Assembly: GCA_030429005.1 (NCBI GenBank)
Contig: JAUIDP010000027.1
Coordinates: 1-37,606 of the forward strand
Direction of reading: 5' to 3'
DNA: 37,606 nt
Source of the DNA: Gammaproteobacteria bacterium
GTDB taxonomy: Bacteria > Pseudomonadota > Gammaproteobacteria > Steroidobacterales > Woeseiaceae
Shown: positions 22,733 to 31,411 of the stretch, one piece after another
Numbering within the stretch: position 1 is the first letter of the stretch
How the letters are laid out: every line of letters begins with the position of its first letter
Made by a program: the position numbers and the translations under genes
The notes under the pieces: model-generated
Databases searched by the model: none
The model's input: the letters and a program-made list of their open reading frames with translations, nothing else
Told to the model about the DNA's origin: nothing

Positions 22733-23754
22733 CCGGTTCCCCCGTCGGTTCGCAAGCGCGATACGATCTGCTCCAGCCACGGACCTGCTTCCTGTGGATC
22801 CATATGCAAGTCGACCGGCACCGCCCAGAAGTGATCGGGGACGGACTGTCCCAGCTTCACGGCATCTTTTTCCGTCATCAAAACGGGAAAGCGGTCACCG
22901 AATTTCAGTGCGGCGGGCGACAGCATCGCATGATCGGGAAATGCATGCTCGATGACCTGCATGCCATGCGACCGCAACTGGTCGAAAAAGCGATGAGGGT
23001 TACCAATCGCAGCAACACCGTGCACCGTTTTGCCTTCGAACGCCTCGATCGGCCGGTTTTCAGAGCCGTTCAGCCGGCTCACCTCGCTCGCTCGCAGTTC
23101 GAAAACTATACTGTTCTGTTCCATGGCGGAAAGCGCATCACTATCGGCTCGCAACCGGCCGTTCACCAGGACCTGGTCGACTTCGTTGAGGCGAACGACA
23201 GTTTCACGCATTGGTCCGGCGGGCAGTAGGTAGCGGTTACCCAGTCCGCGGGCGCCGTCGATGACACAGATCTCATAACTGCGCGCCAAACGGTAATGCT
23301 GCAGGCCGTCGTCTGCGATGATGACATCGGCGCCATCTTCGACCAGCATACTGGCGGCCCGGGCCCGGTCACGATCTACAACAACCGGGCATCCTGAGCG
23401 CCTGGCAAGCAGCACCGGCTCGTCGCCCACGGTTGCCGGGTCGCTCTCGACACCGACCCGCATCGACGTCGACGACCGGCTGCCGCCATAGCCGCGGCTG
23501 ACGATGCCGGGCGAGAAGCCCTTCGTCTTCAGCGCATGCGCAAGCCAGATCGTAACCGGCGTCTTGCCCGTTCCACCCGCCGTGATATTGCCAACGATGA
23601 TAACTGGCGCCACGGCGCTGTGACTGCCGAGAATGCCGGCGTTGTACAGCGCTCGGCGCAGCGTGACGGTCAGCCAGTAGAGTCCGGTCAGTGGCAGCAG
23701 CAGCCGATAGTATCCGGAGCCCTCGTACCAGATTCGGTGTAACCAGTTGTACAC
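22729..23754 (-). CDS. lpxK: Tetraacyldisaccharide 4'-kinase
   Basis: A 341-residue kinase that phosphorylates the 4' position of the lipid A disaccharide precursor at the inner-membrane face. A hydrophobic N-terminal segment (YYRLLLPLTGLYWLTV) anchors it, and the Walker A loop is GNITAGGTGKTP at residues 55-66. DGLQHYRLARSYEICVIDGARG is the conserved central motif. Length is usual for the family. It lies 23 bp downstream of msbA, the classic msbA-lpxK arrangement in gammaproteobacteria, and overlaps kdsB by 4 nt. Confidence 0.96.
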   Translation of the reverse strand: MYNWLHRIWYEGSGYYRLLLPLTGLYWLTVTLRRALYNAGILGSHSAVAPVIIVGNITAGGTGKTPVTIWLAHALKTKGFSPGIVSRGYGGSRSSTSMRVGVESDPATVGDEPVLLARRSGCPVVVDRDRARAASMLVEDGADVIIADDGLQHYRLARSYEICVIDGARGLGNRYLLPAGPMRETVVRLNEVDQVLVNGRLRADSDALSAMEQNSIVFELRASEVSRLNGSENRPIEAFEGKTVHGVAAIGNPHRFFDQLRSHGMQVIEHAFPDHAMLSPAALKFGDRFPVLMTEKDAVKLGQSVPDHFWAVPVDLHMDPQEAGPWLEQIVSRLRTDGGTG

Positions 23755-23777
23755 GATGTGTCCGCTCCGCCCCCCGG

Positions 23778-25526
23778 CTATTCCTCGGCAAACTGCATGC
23801 GATACAGCGCCGCGTATTGACCGTCTTTCTCCAGCAGCTGCTGGTGCGTTCCTGACTCGACCACCCGGCCCGAGTCCAGCACGATTATCCGGTCCGCCTT
23901 TTCGACCGTCGAGAGCCGATGTGCAATCACCAACGTCGTCCTGTCTCGCATCAACAGGTTGAGCGCGTCCTGGATGCGGCGCTCGGACACGGTGTCCAGC
24001 GAGGACGTGGCCTCGTCCAGGATCAGGATCGGCGCATCTTTCAACAATGCCCTGCCGATCGCGATGCGCTGCCGCTGACCGCCCGACAACAGCACGCCGC
24101 GGTCGCCCACGACGGTATCCAGGCCTTTCGGCAATTCCTCTGCGAACTCCAGCACGTGTGCAGCCTCGGCAGCGCGCAAGATGTCCGCTTCCGAATGCTC
24201 TCGCAATTGCCCGTAACTCAGGTTGTTCCTGATCGTGTCGTTGAACAGGACGACGTCCTGGCTGACGAGGCTGATGTTGTCGCGCAAGCTCTGCAGAGTG
24301 AAGTCCCCGATGGATGTGCCATCCAGCAGGATTTCGCCGCCGTCGACATCGTAGAAACGCGGCAGCAATCCGACCAGTGTCGACTTGCCGCTGCCCGAGT
24401 GTCCGACGATAGCCAGAGACTTGCCCGGCTCGACGGAGACCGATACATCGCTGAGCACCGCGTCGTCGTCTCCGTAGGCGAAAGCGACGTTACGAAACTC
24501 GACGTGGCCCCGAATGTCACTGGCCTCCACGGTACCGTTATCGACTTCCTCGTCCTCGTCGATCACCTGGAACAGGCTGTCCCCTGCTGCCACGCCGCGC
24601 TGGATGGTTGCATTGACGTTGGTGATACGTCGGACCGGCTGCAGCATCAACATCATGGCGCTAAAAAACGAAATGAACTCGCCCGACGTCAAGTCGCCGT
24701 TGATCGACTCGAGTGCGGCCATGTAGATCACGCCGGCAACGCCAAAGCCGAATATGACCTGCGTCACCGCAACACCCAGCGAGCGAACCCGGATCAGCTT
24801 CAGGTTCTGCTTGCGGTTCCGGTCATCCACTTCCTGCAGGCGTTGCGCCTCGAATTCCTGGCCGCCGAAAATCTTGACAACACGGTTGCCGCGCACAATT
24901 TCTTCGGTAACCTGGGTAACTTCGCCAACCGAATCCTGGATGCGGCTGCTGTACCGCCGGAATGCCTGGCCGAGATACTTGACGACCAGCGCGATGATCG
25001 GAAACACGATGCTGATGAACAACAGCAGCTTCGGGCTCTGGATGTACATGACAACGAGGGCAGCAATCACGGTAAGCACGTCCCGGATTGCGATGGTGAC
25101 AACGCTGGTGACCGACTCGGCCACCATTTCCACGTTATACGTGAGGCGTGACAGCAGCGGTCCCGCCGTGCGCTCTTCGAAAAACCGCGCCGGCAACACG
25201 AGAAACTTGTTGAAGACCGTCTTTCTTAGCGCGCTGATGACGTTCCGGCCGATCCAACCGAGTGAGTATTCAGTCGCAAAGCCGGAAACGCCACGCAGAA
25301 TGAAAATCGTGACGAAGGCCAGCGGAATCCAGCGCGCGGTCTGCAGGTTCTTGGCCGCGAGTGCTTCGTCCAGCAGTGGCTCCAACAGGTAGACCAGGCT
25401 GCCTTCGATCGCGGCCGTAGCCGCCATACCGAAAACAGCGATAAGCGCGACGAACTTGTGTGGCAGTACGAATTGCCAGAGCCGACGATACGTCTCAGCT
25501 GCCTGTTGGTCGAGTTTCTTACCCAC
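23778..25526 (-). CDS. msbA: Lipid A export ABC transporter MsbA
   Basis: A 582-residue half-transporter, fused membrane and ATPase domains, that flips lipid A-core across the inner membrane. The first 330 residues hold six membrane helices. The nucleotide-binding domain begins near residue 345; Walker A is GHSGSGKST (about 372-380), the signature is LSGGQRQRIAIGRALLKDAP and Walker B is ILILDEATSSLD. The length matches Escherichia coli MsbA (582). It is 9 bp downstream of the exbD gene and is followed by lpxK, which supports the name over other type I ABC exporters. Confidence 0.95.
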   Translation of the reverse strand: MGKKLDQQAAETYRRLWQFVLPHKFVALIAVFGMAATAAIEGSLVYLLEPLLDEALAAKNLQTARWIPLAFVTIFILRGVSGFATEYSLGWIGRNVISALRKTVFNKFLVLPARFFEERTAGPLLSRLTYNVEMVAESVTSVVTIAIRDVLTVIAALVVMYIQSPKLLLFISIVFPIIALVVKYLGQAFRRYSSRIQDSVGEVTQVTEEIVRGNRVVKIFGGQEFEAQRLQEVDDRNRKQNLKLIRVRSLGVAVTQVIFGFGVAGVIYMAALESINGDLTSGEFISFFSAMMLMLQPVRRITNVNATIQRGVAAGDSLFQVIDEDEEVDNGTVEASDIRGHVEFRNVAFAYGDDDAVLSDVSVSVEPGKSLAIVGHSGSGKSTLVGLLPRFYDVDGGEILLDGTSIGDFTLQSLRDNISLVSQDVVLFNDTIRNNLSYGQLREHSEADILRAAEAAHVLEFAEELPKGLDTVVGDRGVLLSGGQRQRIAIGRALLKDAPILILDEATSSLDTVSERRIQDALNLLMRDRTTLVIAHRLSTVEKADRIIVLDSGRVVESGTHQQLLEKDGQYAALYRMQFAEE

Positions 25527-25535
25527 AGCGCGCGA

Positions 25536-25976
25536 TCAGTCCAGCCCGGGTTGCTCGCCGTCCGGCTCGTTCACCGTAGCAATACTGATCTGTGTGAATC
25601 CCAGGCGCCCGGCCACATCCATCGCCGTCACGACGTCCTGGTGCCTGGCGTTGGCATCGGCACTGATCGTAAGCGGCAATGAACTGTCACCGTTCGAGAC
25701 TTTCTGCAAGGCATTGCGGATCGTCTCGGGACGGCTGTTGATGAGTTCACGACCATTGACGAGAAACAGGCCGGTAGCCGAGATCATGATGTCGATCTGC
25801 TCCGGGGTTTCCGGCACCGGCGCGGTGCTTTCGGCTTCCGGCAGGCTGATCGTGATCTGGGACTGCTTGACGAAACTTGTCGAAACCATGAAGAAAATCA
25901 GCAGCAGCAACACGACGTCGATCAGCGACGTCAGGTTGACCTCGACCTGCGCCCGCGGTCGTAGATTCAGGCGCAT
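25536..25976 (-). CDS. exbD: ExbD/TolR family biopolymer transport protein
   Basis: A 146-residue single-pass inner-membrane protein. It starts RLNLRPRAQVEVNLTSLIDVVLLLLIFFMVST, a short cytoplasmic part followed by one helix carrying the conserved Asp that carries protons in ExbD/TolR proteins. The rest is periplasmic, with an ExbD-like peptidoglycan or partner-binding fold. Together with the adjacent ExbB-like protein it forms a proton-driven motor. No TonB or TolA gene is adjacent; pairs in front of msbA are common in gammaproteobacteria and their precise role is not certain. Confidence 0.88.
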   Translation of the reverse strand: MRLNLRPRAQVEVNLTSLIDVVLLLLIFFMVSTSFVKQSQITISLPEAESTAPVPETPEQIDIMISATGLFLVNGRELINSRPETIRNALQKVSNGDSSLPLTISADANARHQDVVTAMDVAGRLGFTQISIATVNEPDGEQPGLD

Positions 25977-25979
25977 TGG

Positions 25980-26594
25980 CTACCCTTTCTCCTGGCGACG
26001 GTGCAATGCCTCGACCAGCTTGATGGCTTCTTTTTCCATATCGACCACCAGAGTGTCGACACGGTTCCGGTAGTAGCGGTAACCGATCAGTGCCGGAATC
26101 GCGACCGTCAACCCGGCCGCCGTCGTAATCAAAGCTTCTGCGATACCCCCGGCCAGCACGGTCGGATTGCCAACGCCGTGGGTGGTTATTGCCGTGAATA
26201 CCTTGACCATGCCGATGACGGTACCCAGCAATCCGAGCAACGGCGATACGGCAGCAATCGTGCCGAGGGTTTCAAGGTAGCGTTCCAGTTCATGCACGAC
26301 ATGCCGGCCGGTATCCTCGATACTGTCTTTCATGACACCACGCTTGCGGTCCCGGTTGATCAGTCCGGCGGCCAGGATCTGGCCGAGCGCGGAACCCTGG
26401 TGCAGTGTCTGGATCTGCTTCTGGTCCAGTTGATCCTTCTTGACCCAGCCCCAGACCTTGCTGGTCAGGTCTTCGGGAATGACGCGTTTTTGCTGCAGCG
26501 TCCAGAACCGCTCCAGGATGATTCCCATCGCGATTATGGCGCACAGAATGATGGGCGCCATCAACCAGCCGCCGGATTTGACTATTTCAACCAT
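25980..26594 (-). CDS. exbB: ExbB/TolQ/MotA family proton channel protein
   Basis: A 204-residue inner-membrane protein. An N-terminal helix (GGWLMAPIILCAIIAMGIILERFW) ends at the cytoplasmic E-R-F-W motif. Two further helices in the C-terminal half include LGTIAAVSPLLGLLGTVIGMVKVF and GIAEALITTAAGLTVAIPAL, the conserved ExbB/TolQ segments that make the proton path with ExbD. The ATG at 26594 is used; a GTG two codons upstream is possible. It is 3 bp from exbD and 35 bp downstream of comEC. Confidence 0.9.
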   Translation of the reverse strand: MVEIVKSGGWLMAPIILCAIIAMGIILERFWTLQQKRVIPEDLTSKVWGWVKKDQLDQKQIQTLHQGSALGQILAAGLINRDRKRGVMKDSIEDTGRHVVHELERYLETLGTIAAVSPLLGLLGTVIGMVKVFTAITTHGVGNPTVLAGGIAEALITTAAGLTVAIPALIGYRYYRNRVDTLVVDMEKEAIKLVEALHRRQEKG

Positions 26595-26629
26595 ACACAC
26601 AGACCTTGGGGAAAATGGAAATATACACG

Positions 26630-28873
26630 CTACTCATGCCATATTCGACGCTTCAGAACGCGATACGCCCGAATCGACTCGAGACCGGACTGCGCGCAGG
26701 CGTTCACTTGGACGGCACCCGAGTCGGCCGTATTCAGGACCGTCGTGCCGGCTTCCTGCCAGCGCCGTACAACATCCTCAAGCGGAAATCCCCAGCGGTT
26801 TGCATACGCTGCCGATGCCAGCACGTAGTCGGCACGCAAGGCCTGTACGAATGGCGCGGTTGACGAGGTCCGGCTGCCATGATGCGGCATCGTTGCGACC
26901 TGTACCGGTGGCAGCCGCCCTGTACGCAGAATCGCATGCTCCGCCGCACGTTCGATGTCCCCGGTCAGCAACAGGCGAAATCGGCCGGCTGAAACCAGCA
27001 GGACGCAGGAGCGATCATTGCCGTCCGCCGCCGAACCGGAGCCCGGGTAAATAACGCTGAATTCCACGCCATCCCACGTCCAGTGCTGATCCGCTGTGCA
27101 CTGCGAATGGCGCAGCCCGGGCAACGGCTCGCCCGCCAGGATCGTCGTCACAGGCATGGCTGCCGTAACTGCGGCGACACCACCGGCATGGTCCAGGTCC
27201 GCGTGCGACACCATCAACCGGTCGATGTGTTGAATGCCGCGACTGCGCAGGAACGGCAACACGACTGTGCTCGCGGCCGTGCTGCCATTTCGATAGGCGG
27301 GTCCGGTGTCGTACAGCAACGTTTGCGCGCGTGTCTGCACCACGACAGCAAGCCCCTGGCCCACATCCAGCACCGTAGCGGCAAAACAGCCTGGGCCCGG
27401 TCCCCGCGGCATATACAGGCACAACCCAGCGAGCCCCAGCCAGGCTGCCTGGCGGCCCGGCCAACCGGTCGGCAGCAATACCCACAACGCCGGCAGCCAC
27501 AGATACAGAAGTGCCACGCCCGTAAGCGTCGGCACGACCCGGGATGCCCAGCCGAAATCGGCGAACCAGCGGAACCAGCTATCGAGCAAGCGCACGCTGA
27601 TGGCCGCCGCCGCCAGCAAGCCGTCCCCGACCGCGCTGGCAGGTCCGTCGAGCAGCATGCCCGCCAGCGCCAGCGGCACGGTGACGAAGCTGAACAGCGG
27701 TACGGCGACGAGATTCACCGGCAGCGCCGCCAGTGAAAAGCGGTCAAACAGCATAGCGGTGAACGGTAACAGCCCCATCAGCAAGCTCAGTTGCAGCGTC
27801 GGCAGCCGGCGTTGGCCGCAACGAAAAGCCCAGATCAGGATAGCCACGGCGGCAAAGGACAATATGAATCCCGGCGCCATCGTAACCAGCGGGTCGCTCG
27901 CTGCCAGCAGCAACGCGACCGTCGCCACGACACGTGCCCCGTTGGTTTGCTGGCGTGAGAGCAGGTAACAACCAGCCAACAGCAGCATCAGGCTCGCACG
28001 GCGCGCCGGGACCGCAAAGCCCGTGAGTTGCGCATAGCCCGCGGCAATCGCCAGCGAGCAGGCAACGGCGGCGAGGTGATGATTTCGGCCCGGCGCTCCG
28101 CGACCAGCAAGTCCGCCGAGCAACAAAGCGCAATAGTACGCCCCGACAGCACACAAGCCGATGTGCAGTCCCGAAATGGCCATCAGGTGCGTGCTGCCAC
28201 TCGCAGCATAACGGTCCCATTGCTCGCGCGAGATCCGGTGCCGGGCGCCGACGACGACGGCCATCAATACAGCAGCACTTTCAGCGTCACCAACGACGGC
28301 ATCGATACGCTCGACGGCATGTTTGCGCAGACGCTGCAGCCACGGCTGCTTGCCTGCGCGCAACAGGTGGTTGCGGTGGCTGTTGACCACATAACCGACC
28401 GCAGCGATCCGTTCACGAAACAGCCATGCCTCGTAGTCGAAGCCGCCAGGATTGCGGTTGCCGCGTGGGCGCCGCAAGCGCACTTCGAGTGTCCACCTGT
28501 CGCCGTAGCGTACCGTTACCGGTGGCTGGAACCAGCTCAGCCGGATGCGCTGCGGCAGCCGCGCGTCGTTTGCAGGGCTTGCGATGAAGCTGATCGCTTC
28601 GCCGCTGGCCTCGGGGAAACTCTGCACTCGCATCTGCACGACAATGCTGTCGCCCTCGATCGCCGCCGGGATTCTCGCCGCCAGCAGCCGCTCGGCCGAC
28701 TGCAGGAACAGGACAACACCCGCAACGAACCAGAACAGCAGTGTGAACTGCCGTGCAACCAGGAGCACGATCGCTGCAACAAAAACTCCATTCAGACGGT
28801 CGGAATCACCAGCAAAGCTGCTAAGCTGCAGCGCGTACATCCCTGCCAGCAGTCCCAGGCAGGCTCTTGCCAT
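26630..28873 (-). CDS. comEC: DNA internalisation protein ComEC/Rec2
   Basis: A 747-residue polytopic protein that carries DNA across the inner membrane in natural transformation. The N-terminal part has an OB-fold region around residues 65-160 (IEGDSIVVQMRVQSFPEASG). The central competence domain has STHLMAISGLHIGL, the family signature, and about ten helices. The C-terminal metallo-beta-lactamase-like domain is intact with TVLDVGQGLAVVVQT, SHADLDHAGG and MPHHGSRTSST. A longer open frame would start at a TTG (28939) on top of the divergent gene's start, so the ATG at 28873, preceded by GGAAGA, is preferred. It is the first gene of a leftward run to kdsB. Confidence 0.93.
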   Translation of the reverse strand: MARACLGLLAGMYALQLSSFAGDSDRLNGVFVAAIVLLVARQFTLLFWFVAGVVLFLQSAERLLAARIPAAIEGDSIVVQMRVQSFPEASGEAISFIASPANDARLPQRIRLSWFQPPVTVRYGDRWTLEVRLRRPRGNRNPGGFDYEAWLFRERIAAVGYVVNSHRNHLLRAGKQPWLQRLRKHAVERIDAVVGDAESAAVLMAVVVGARHRISREQWDRYAASGSTHLMAISGLHIGLCAVGAYYCALLLGGLAGRGAPGRNHHLAAVACSLAIAAGYAQLTGFAVPARRASLMLLLAGCYLLSRQQTNGARVVATVALLLAASDPLVTMAPGFILSFAAVAILIWAFRCGQRRLPTLQLSLLMGLLPFTAMLFDRFSLAALPVNLVAVPLFSFVTVPLALAGMLLDGPASAVGDGLLAAAAISVRLLDSWFRWFADFGWASRVVPTLTGVALLYLWLPALWVLLPTGWPGRQAAWLGLAGLCLYMPRGPGPGCFAATVLDVGQGLAVVVQTRAQTLLYDTGPAYRNGSTAASTVVLPFLRSRGIQHIDRLMVSHADLDHAGGVAAVTAAMPVTTILAGEPLPGLRHSQCTADQHWTWDGVEFSVIYPGSGSAADGNDRSCVLLVSAGRFRLLLTGDIERAAEHAILRTGRLPPVQVATMPHHGSRTSSTAPFVQALRADYVLASAAYANRWGFPLEDVVRRWQEAGTTVLNTADSGAVQVNACAQSGLESIRAYRVLKRRIWHE

Positions 28874-28932
28874 GGCGCAGTCTTCCCTGGACCGGATTGT
28901 GCCAGCCCCAATCTGAACGGATCCGGCCAGTA

Positions 28933-29460
28933 ATGCCAAGGCGCTTTTTTAGGAAATTTGCGTTCAAACGCCACGAGCTTACCGAGCGGCGTTTCATTGC
29001 GCCTTTTCGTCACTGGTTGCACGACCAGCATCTCTGGGGAATTCGCCGCAAGACAGTCGTACCCGCCGTCGCCTGGGGCGTATTTGTCGGTTTCCTCCCG
29101 GTGCCGGGCCATGTGCTGATCGCAGTGCTGGGATCTTTGTACCTGCGCTGCAATATTCCGGTCGCGGCACTGGCCACGTTCATTTCAAACCCGCTGACTA
29201 TCGGGCCGATTTTCTTTTTCAGCTACCGGGTGGGCGCAAAACTGTTGAGCCTGCAACCGGGACCATTCTCGATCGAGCTGTCGCTGGACTGGCTGCAGAC
29301 GACATTCTCGTCCATCTGGCAACCGCTGTTGCTCGGCAGTGTCCTCGTCGGTTCGATATGTGCGTTGATCGCCTACATCCTGCTGGACGTGTTGTGGCGG
29401 TCTTCGATTTCCGACTACAAGGCGCGCAAGCGTAGCGACCGGCAACGACGCTCGCAGTAG
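28933..29460 (+). CDS. DUF2062 domain membrane protein
   Basis: A 175-residue membrane protein of the DUF2062 family. The basic N-terminal segment (RRFFRKFAFKRHEL), LWGIRRKTVVPAVAWGVFVGFLPVPGHVLIAVLGSLYLRCNIPVAALATFISNPLTIGP-type core and two further helices are typical; the FxxxPxPGH and N-P-x-T motifs are present. The C-terminus is strongly basic (KARKRSDRQRR). Its function is unknown, but the gene is often beside comEC and lol genes in gammaproteobacteria. It is divergent from comEC with a 59-bp gap and convergent with lolD. Confidence 0.85.
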   Translation: MPRRFFRKFAFKRHELTERRFIAPFRHWLHDQHLWGIRRKTVVPAVAWGVFVGFLPVPGHVLIAVLGSLYLRCNIPVAALATFISNPLTIGPIFFFSYRVGAKLLSLQPGPFSIELSLDWLQTTFSSIWQPLLLGSVLVGSICALIAYILLDVLWRSSISDYKARKRSDRQRRSQ

Positions 29461-29481
29461 GACGGCGAACGCAAGGCCGGC

Positions 29482-30168
29482 TCAGCGTTGGTGCAGGCGG
29501 CCGCCCTCCAGGACGAGGACACGATCCATCCGGTCGGCAATTGTCGAATCGTGCGTAACGATGACGAGGCTGGTCTGCATTTCGCGGTTCAATTCCAGCA
29601 TTAGCTGCATGACGTGCTCGCCATTGCCGGCATCCAGGTTTCCGGTCGGCTCATCGGCCAGCACCAGTTGTGGACGTGTGATCAGCGCCCTCGCCACTGC
29701 TGCCCGCTGACGCTCACCGCCCGACAATTCGCCGGGTTTGTGCGTCAGCCGCTCGCCAAGACCAACGCGAGCCAGCAGCTCCGCCGCTTCTTGCAACGCG
29801 ACCGGCCTGGCCTCACGCCGAATCAGCAACGGCATCGCAACGTTTTCCTGTGCCGTGAATTCCGGCAACAGGTGATGAAACTGGTAAACAAAGCCGATGT
29901 AGCGATTGCGCAACTCTCCTTTCGACAGCTCGCCGCCGCCATGCATGGCCTCGCCGCCGACATACACTTCGCCGTCGTCGGGTTCATCCAGTCCCCCGAG
30001 GATCTGCAGCAGGGTCGTCTTGCCGGAGCCGGACGATCCGACGATCGCGACACGCTCGGCGGGCTGTACCGCCATGCAGACATCCCGCAATACCTCGAGG
30101 ACGCCGTCGCCTTCGCGGAACCGGCGTGCCACTGACTCGCAACGTAAAACCGCGTTGGCATCAGTCAT
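29482..30168 (-). CDS. lolD: Lipoprotein-releasing ABC transporter ATPase LolD
   Basis: A 228-residue cytoplasmic ATPase of the MacB/LolD type. Walker A is VGSSGSGKTTLLQILGGLD, the Q-loop region FVYQFHHLLPEFTAQENV, the signature LSGGERQRAAVARAL and Walker B LVLADEPTGNLD are all intact. FHHLLPEFTAxENVxMP is the LolD-type Q-loop. With the two LolC/LolE-like proteins it releases lipoproteins from the inner membrane to the carrier LolA. The start ATG at 30168 overlaps the end of the preceding permease gene by 8 nt; an upstream extension to 30249 lies wholly inside that gene. Confidence 0.95.
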   Translation of the reverse strand: MTDANAVLRCESVARRFREGDGVLEVLRDVCMAVQPAERVAIVGSSGSGKTTLLQILGGLDEPDDGEVYVGGEAMHGGGELSKGELRNRYIGFVYQFHHLLPEFTAQENVAMPLLIRREARPVALQEAAELLARVGLGERLTHKPGELSGGERQRAAVARALITRPQLVLADEPTGNLDAGNGEHVMQLMLELNREMQTSLVIVTHDSTIADRMDRVLVLEGGRLHQR

Positions 30169-31408
30169 AGCGCAGTGCCTCGGCCGGTGCCGTACGTGCC
30201 GCGATCCACGCCGGGTAGACTGTCGAAACGAGCGCCAGCGCCAGCGCAATGCCGGCGATTCTCGTTACATCGGCGACTTGCAGGTCGGAAGGCAGGTCAC
30301 TGATGAAATAGACATCGGCTGCCAGGAACTTCATGCCGAACGCGGATTCGAGAAAGCCCACAATATTCTCCAGGTTGAGGGACAGCAGGATACCGGCCAG
30401 GACACCGAGCACGGTACCCGTGATGCCGATGACACTGCCCTGCGTGACGAAAATTCTCAGGATACTGCCAGGTCGCGCGCCGATGGTGCGCAGAATCGCT
30501 ATATCGGCCTGCTTGTCCTTGACCACCATGACCAGCGTCGACACGATATTGAATGCTGCGACGGCAATCACCAGCAGCAAGATGACGAACAGAATCGACT
30601 TGGTAATCTGGATTGACCTGAAAAAGTTGACGTGCCGGCGCTGCCAGTTCGAAACCAGTACGGCTTCGCCGTAGTCGATGGCGACCTCGCGTACAATTTC
30701 ACCTGCCGCATAAATATCCGCAACCGACAGGCGCACACCTGAAACCGCATCACCGAGGCGAAACAGGCGCTGCGCATCAACAAGGTTGACGAATGCAAGC
30801 CGGCGGTCGTATTCGAACATGCCGACGCGGTAGATACCGCTGACGGTGAAGCGTTTTGTCCGCGGTACAACACCGGCAGGTGTCACCATGCCTTGTGCCA
30901 GGATGACGGTAACCTTGTCACCCACGGCAACCTCGAGCGCGGCAGCCAATTCACTTCCGAGCACAATATTGAATGCGCCGGTGGCGAGGCTGTCGAGTTC
31001 GCCCTCGGTCATGACATCGCCGATATTCGAGACGCGACTCTCGGCCGCCGGGTCGATGCCGCGCAACTCGGCACCACTCAGCTGCTCGCCGAATACGAGC
31101 AGGCTTTGCCCGCTGACATACGGCGCTGTCTGCTGCACACGTGGGTTGGCTGCCGCTGCCGCTGACATTCCGCGCCAGTCAGCAAGCTCGCCTTCCAGGC
31201 CCTCGATGCTCGCGTGCGCGGTCATCGTCAGCAAGCGGTCCTTGAGTTCGCGCTCGAAACCGTTGACGACCGACAGCACGACAATCAGCACAGCAACGGC
31301 GATTGCAATGCCCGCCATCGAAATGGCCGATATCAGCGACACGAAGCTGTTGCTGCTGCGGGACCGCACGTAGCGATGACCGACCCAGTACTCGAATGCT
31401 GCGGCCAT
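30161..31408 (-). CDS. Lipoprotein-releasing ABC transporter permease (LolC/LolE-like, second copy)
   Basis: A 415-residue inner-membrane permease with one N-terminal helix (about 25-50, SLISAISMAGIAIAVAVLIVVLSVVNGF), a large periplasmic domain to about residue 265, and three C-terminal helices. The opening YWVGHRYVRSRSSNSFVSLIS and the end TVYPAWIAARTAPAEALRYD are the LolC/LolE pattern. It is preceded by a second permease gene 3 bp upstream and overlaps lolD, giving a three-gene operon. The periplasmic domain would dock LolA or take the lipoprotein; which of the two copies is LolC and which LolE cannot be settled by eye. Confidence 0.9.
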   Translation of the reverse strand: MAAAFEYWVGHRYVRSRSSNSFVSLISAISMAGIAIAVAVLIVVLSVVNGFERELKDRLLTMTAHASIEGLEGELADWRGMSAAAAANPRVQQTAPYVSGQSLLVFGEQLSGAELRGIDPAAESRVSNIGDVMTEGELDSLATGAFNIVLGSELAAALEVAVGDKVTVILAQGMVTPAGVVPRTKRFTVSGIYRVGMFEYDRRLAFVNLVDAQRLFRLGDAVSGVRLSVADIYAAGEIVREVAIDYGEAVLVSNWQRRHVNFFRSIQITKSILFVILLLVIAVAAFNIVSTLVMVVKDKQADIAILRTIGARPGSILRIFVTQGSVIGITGTVLGVLAGILLSLNLENIVGFLESAFGMKFLAADVYFISDLPSDLQVADVTRIAGIALALALVSTVYPAWIAARTAPAEALRYD

Positions 31409-31411
31409 AAG

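Noticed and set aside
22804-25151. Long forward-strand open frames opposite lpxK and msbA.
   Set aside because: They run antisense to well-identified genes, are low in hydrophobic pattern and lack starts with ribosome sites; they are shadows of G-C rich coding DNA.
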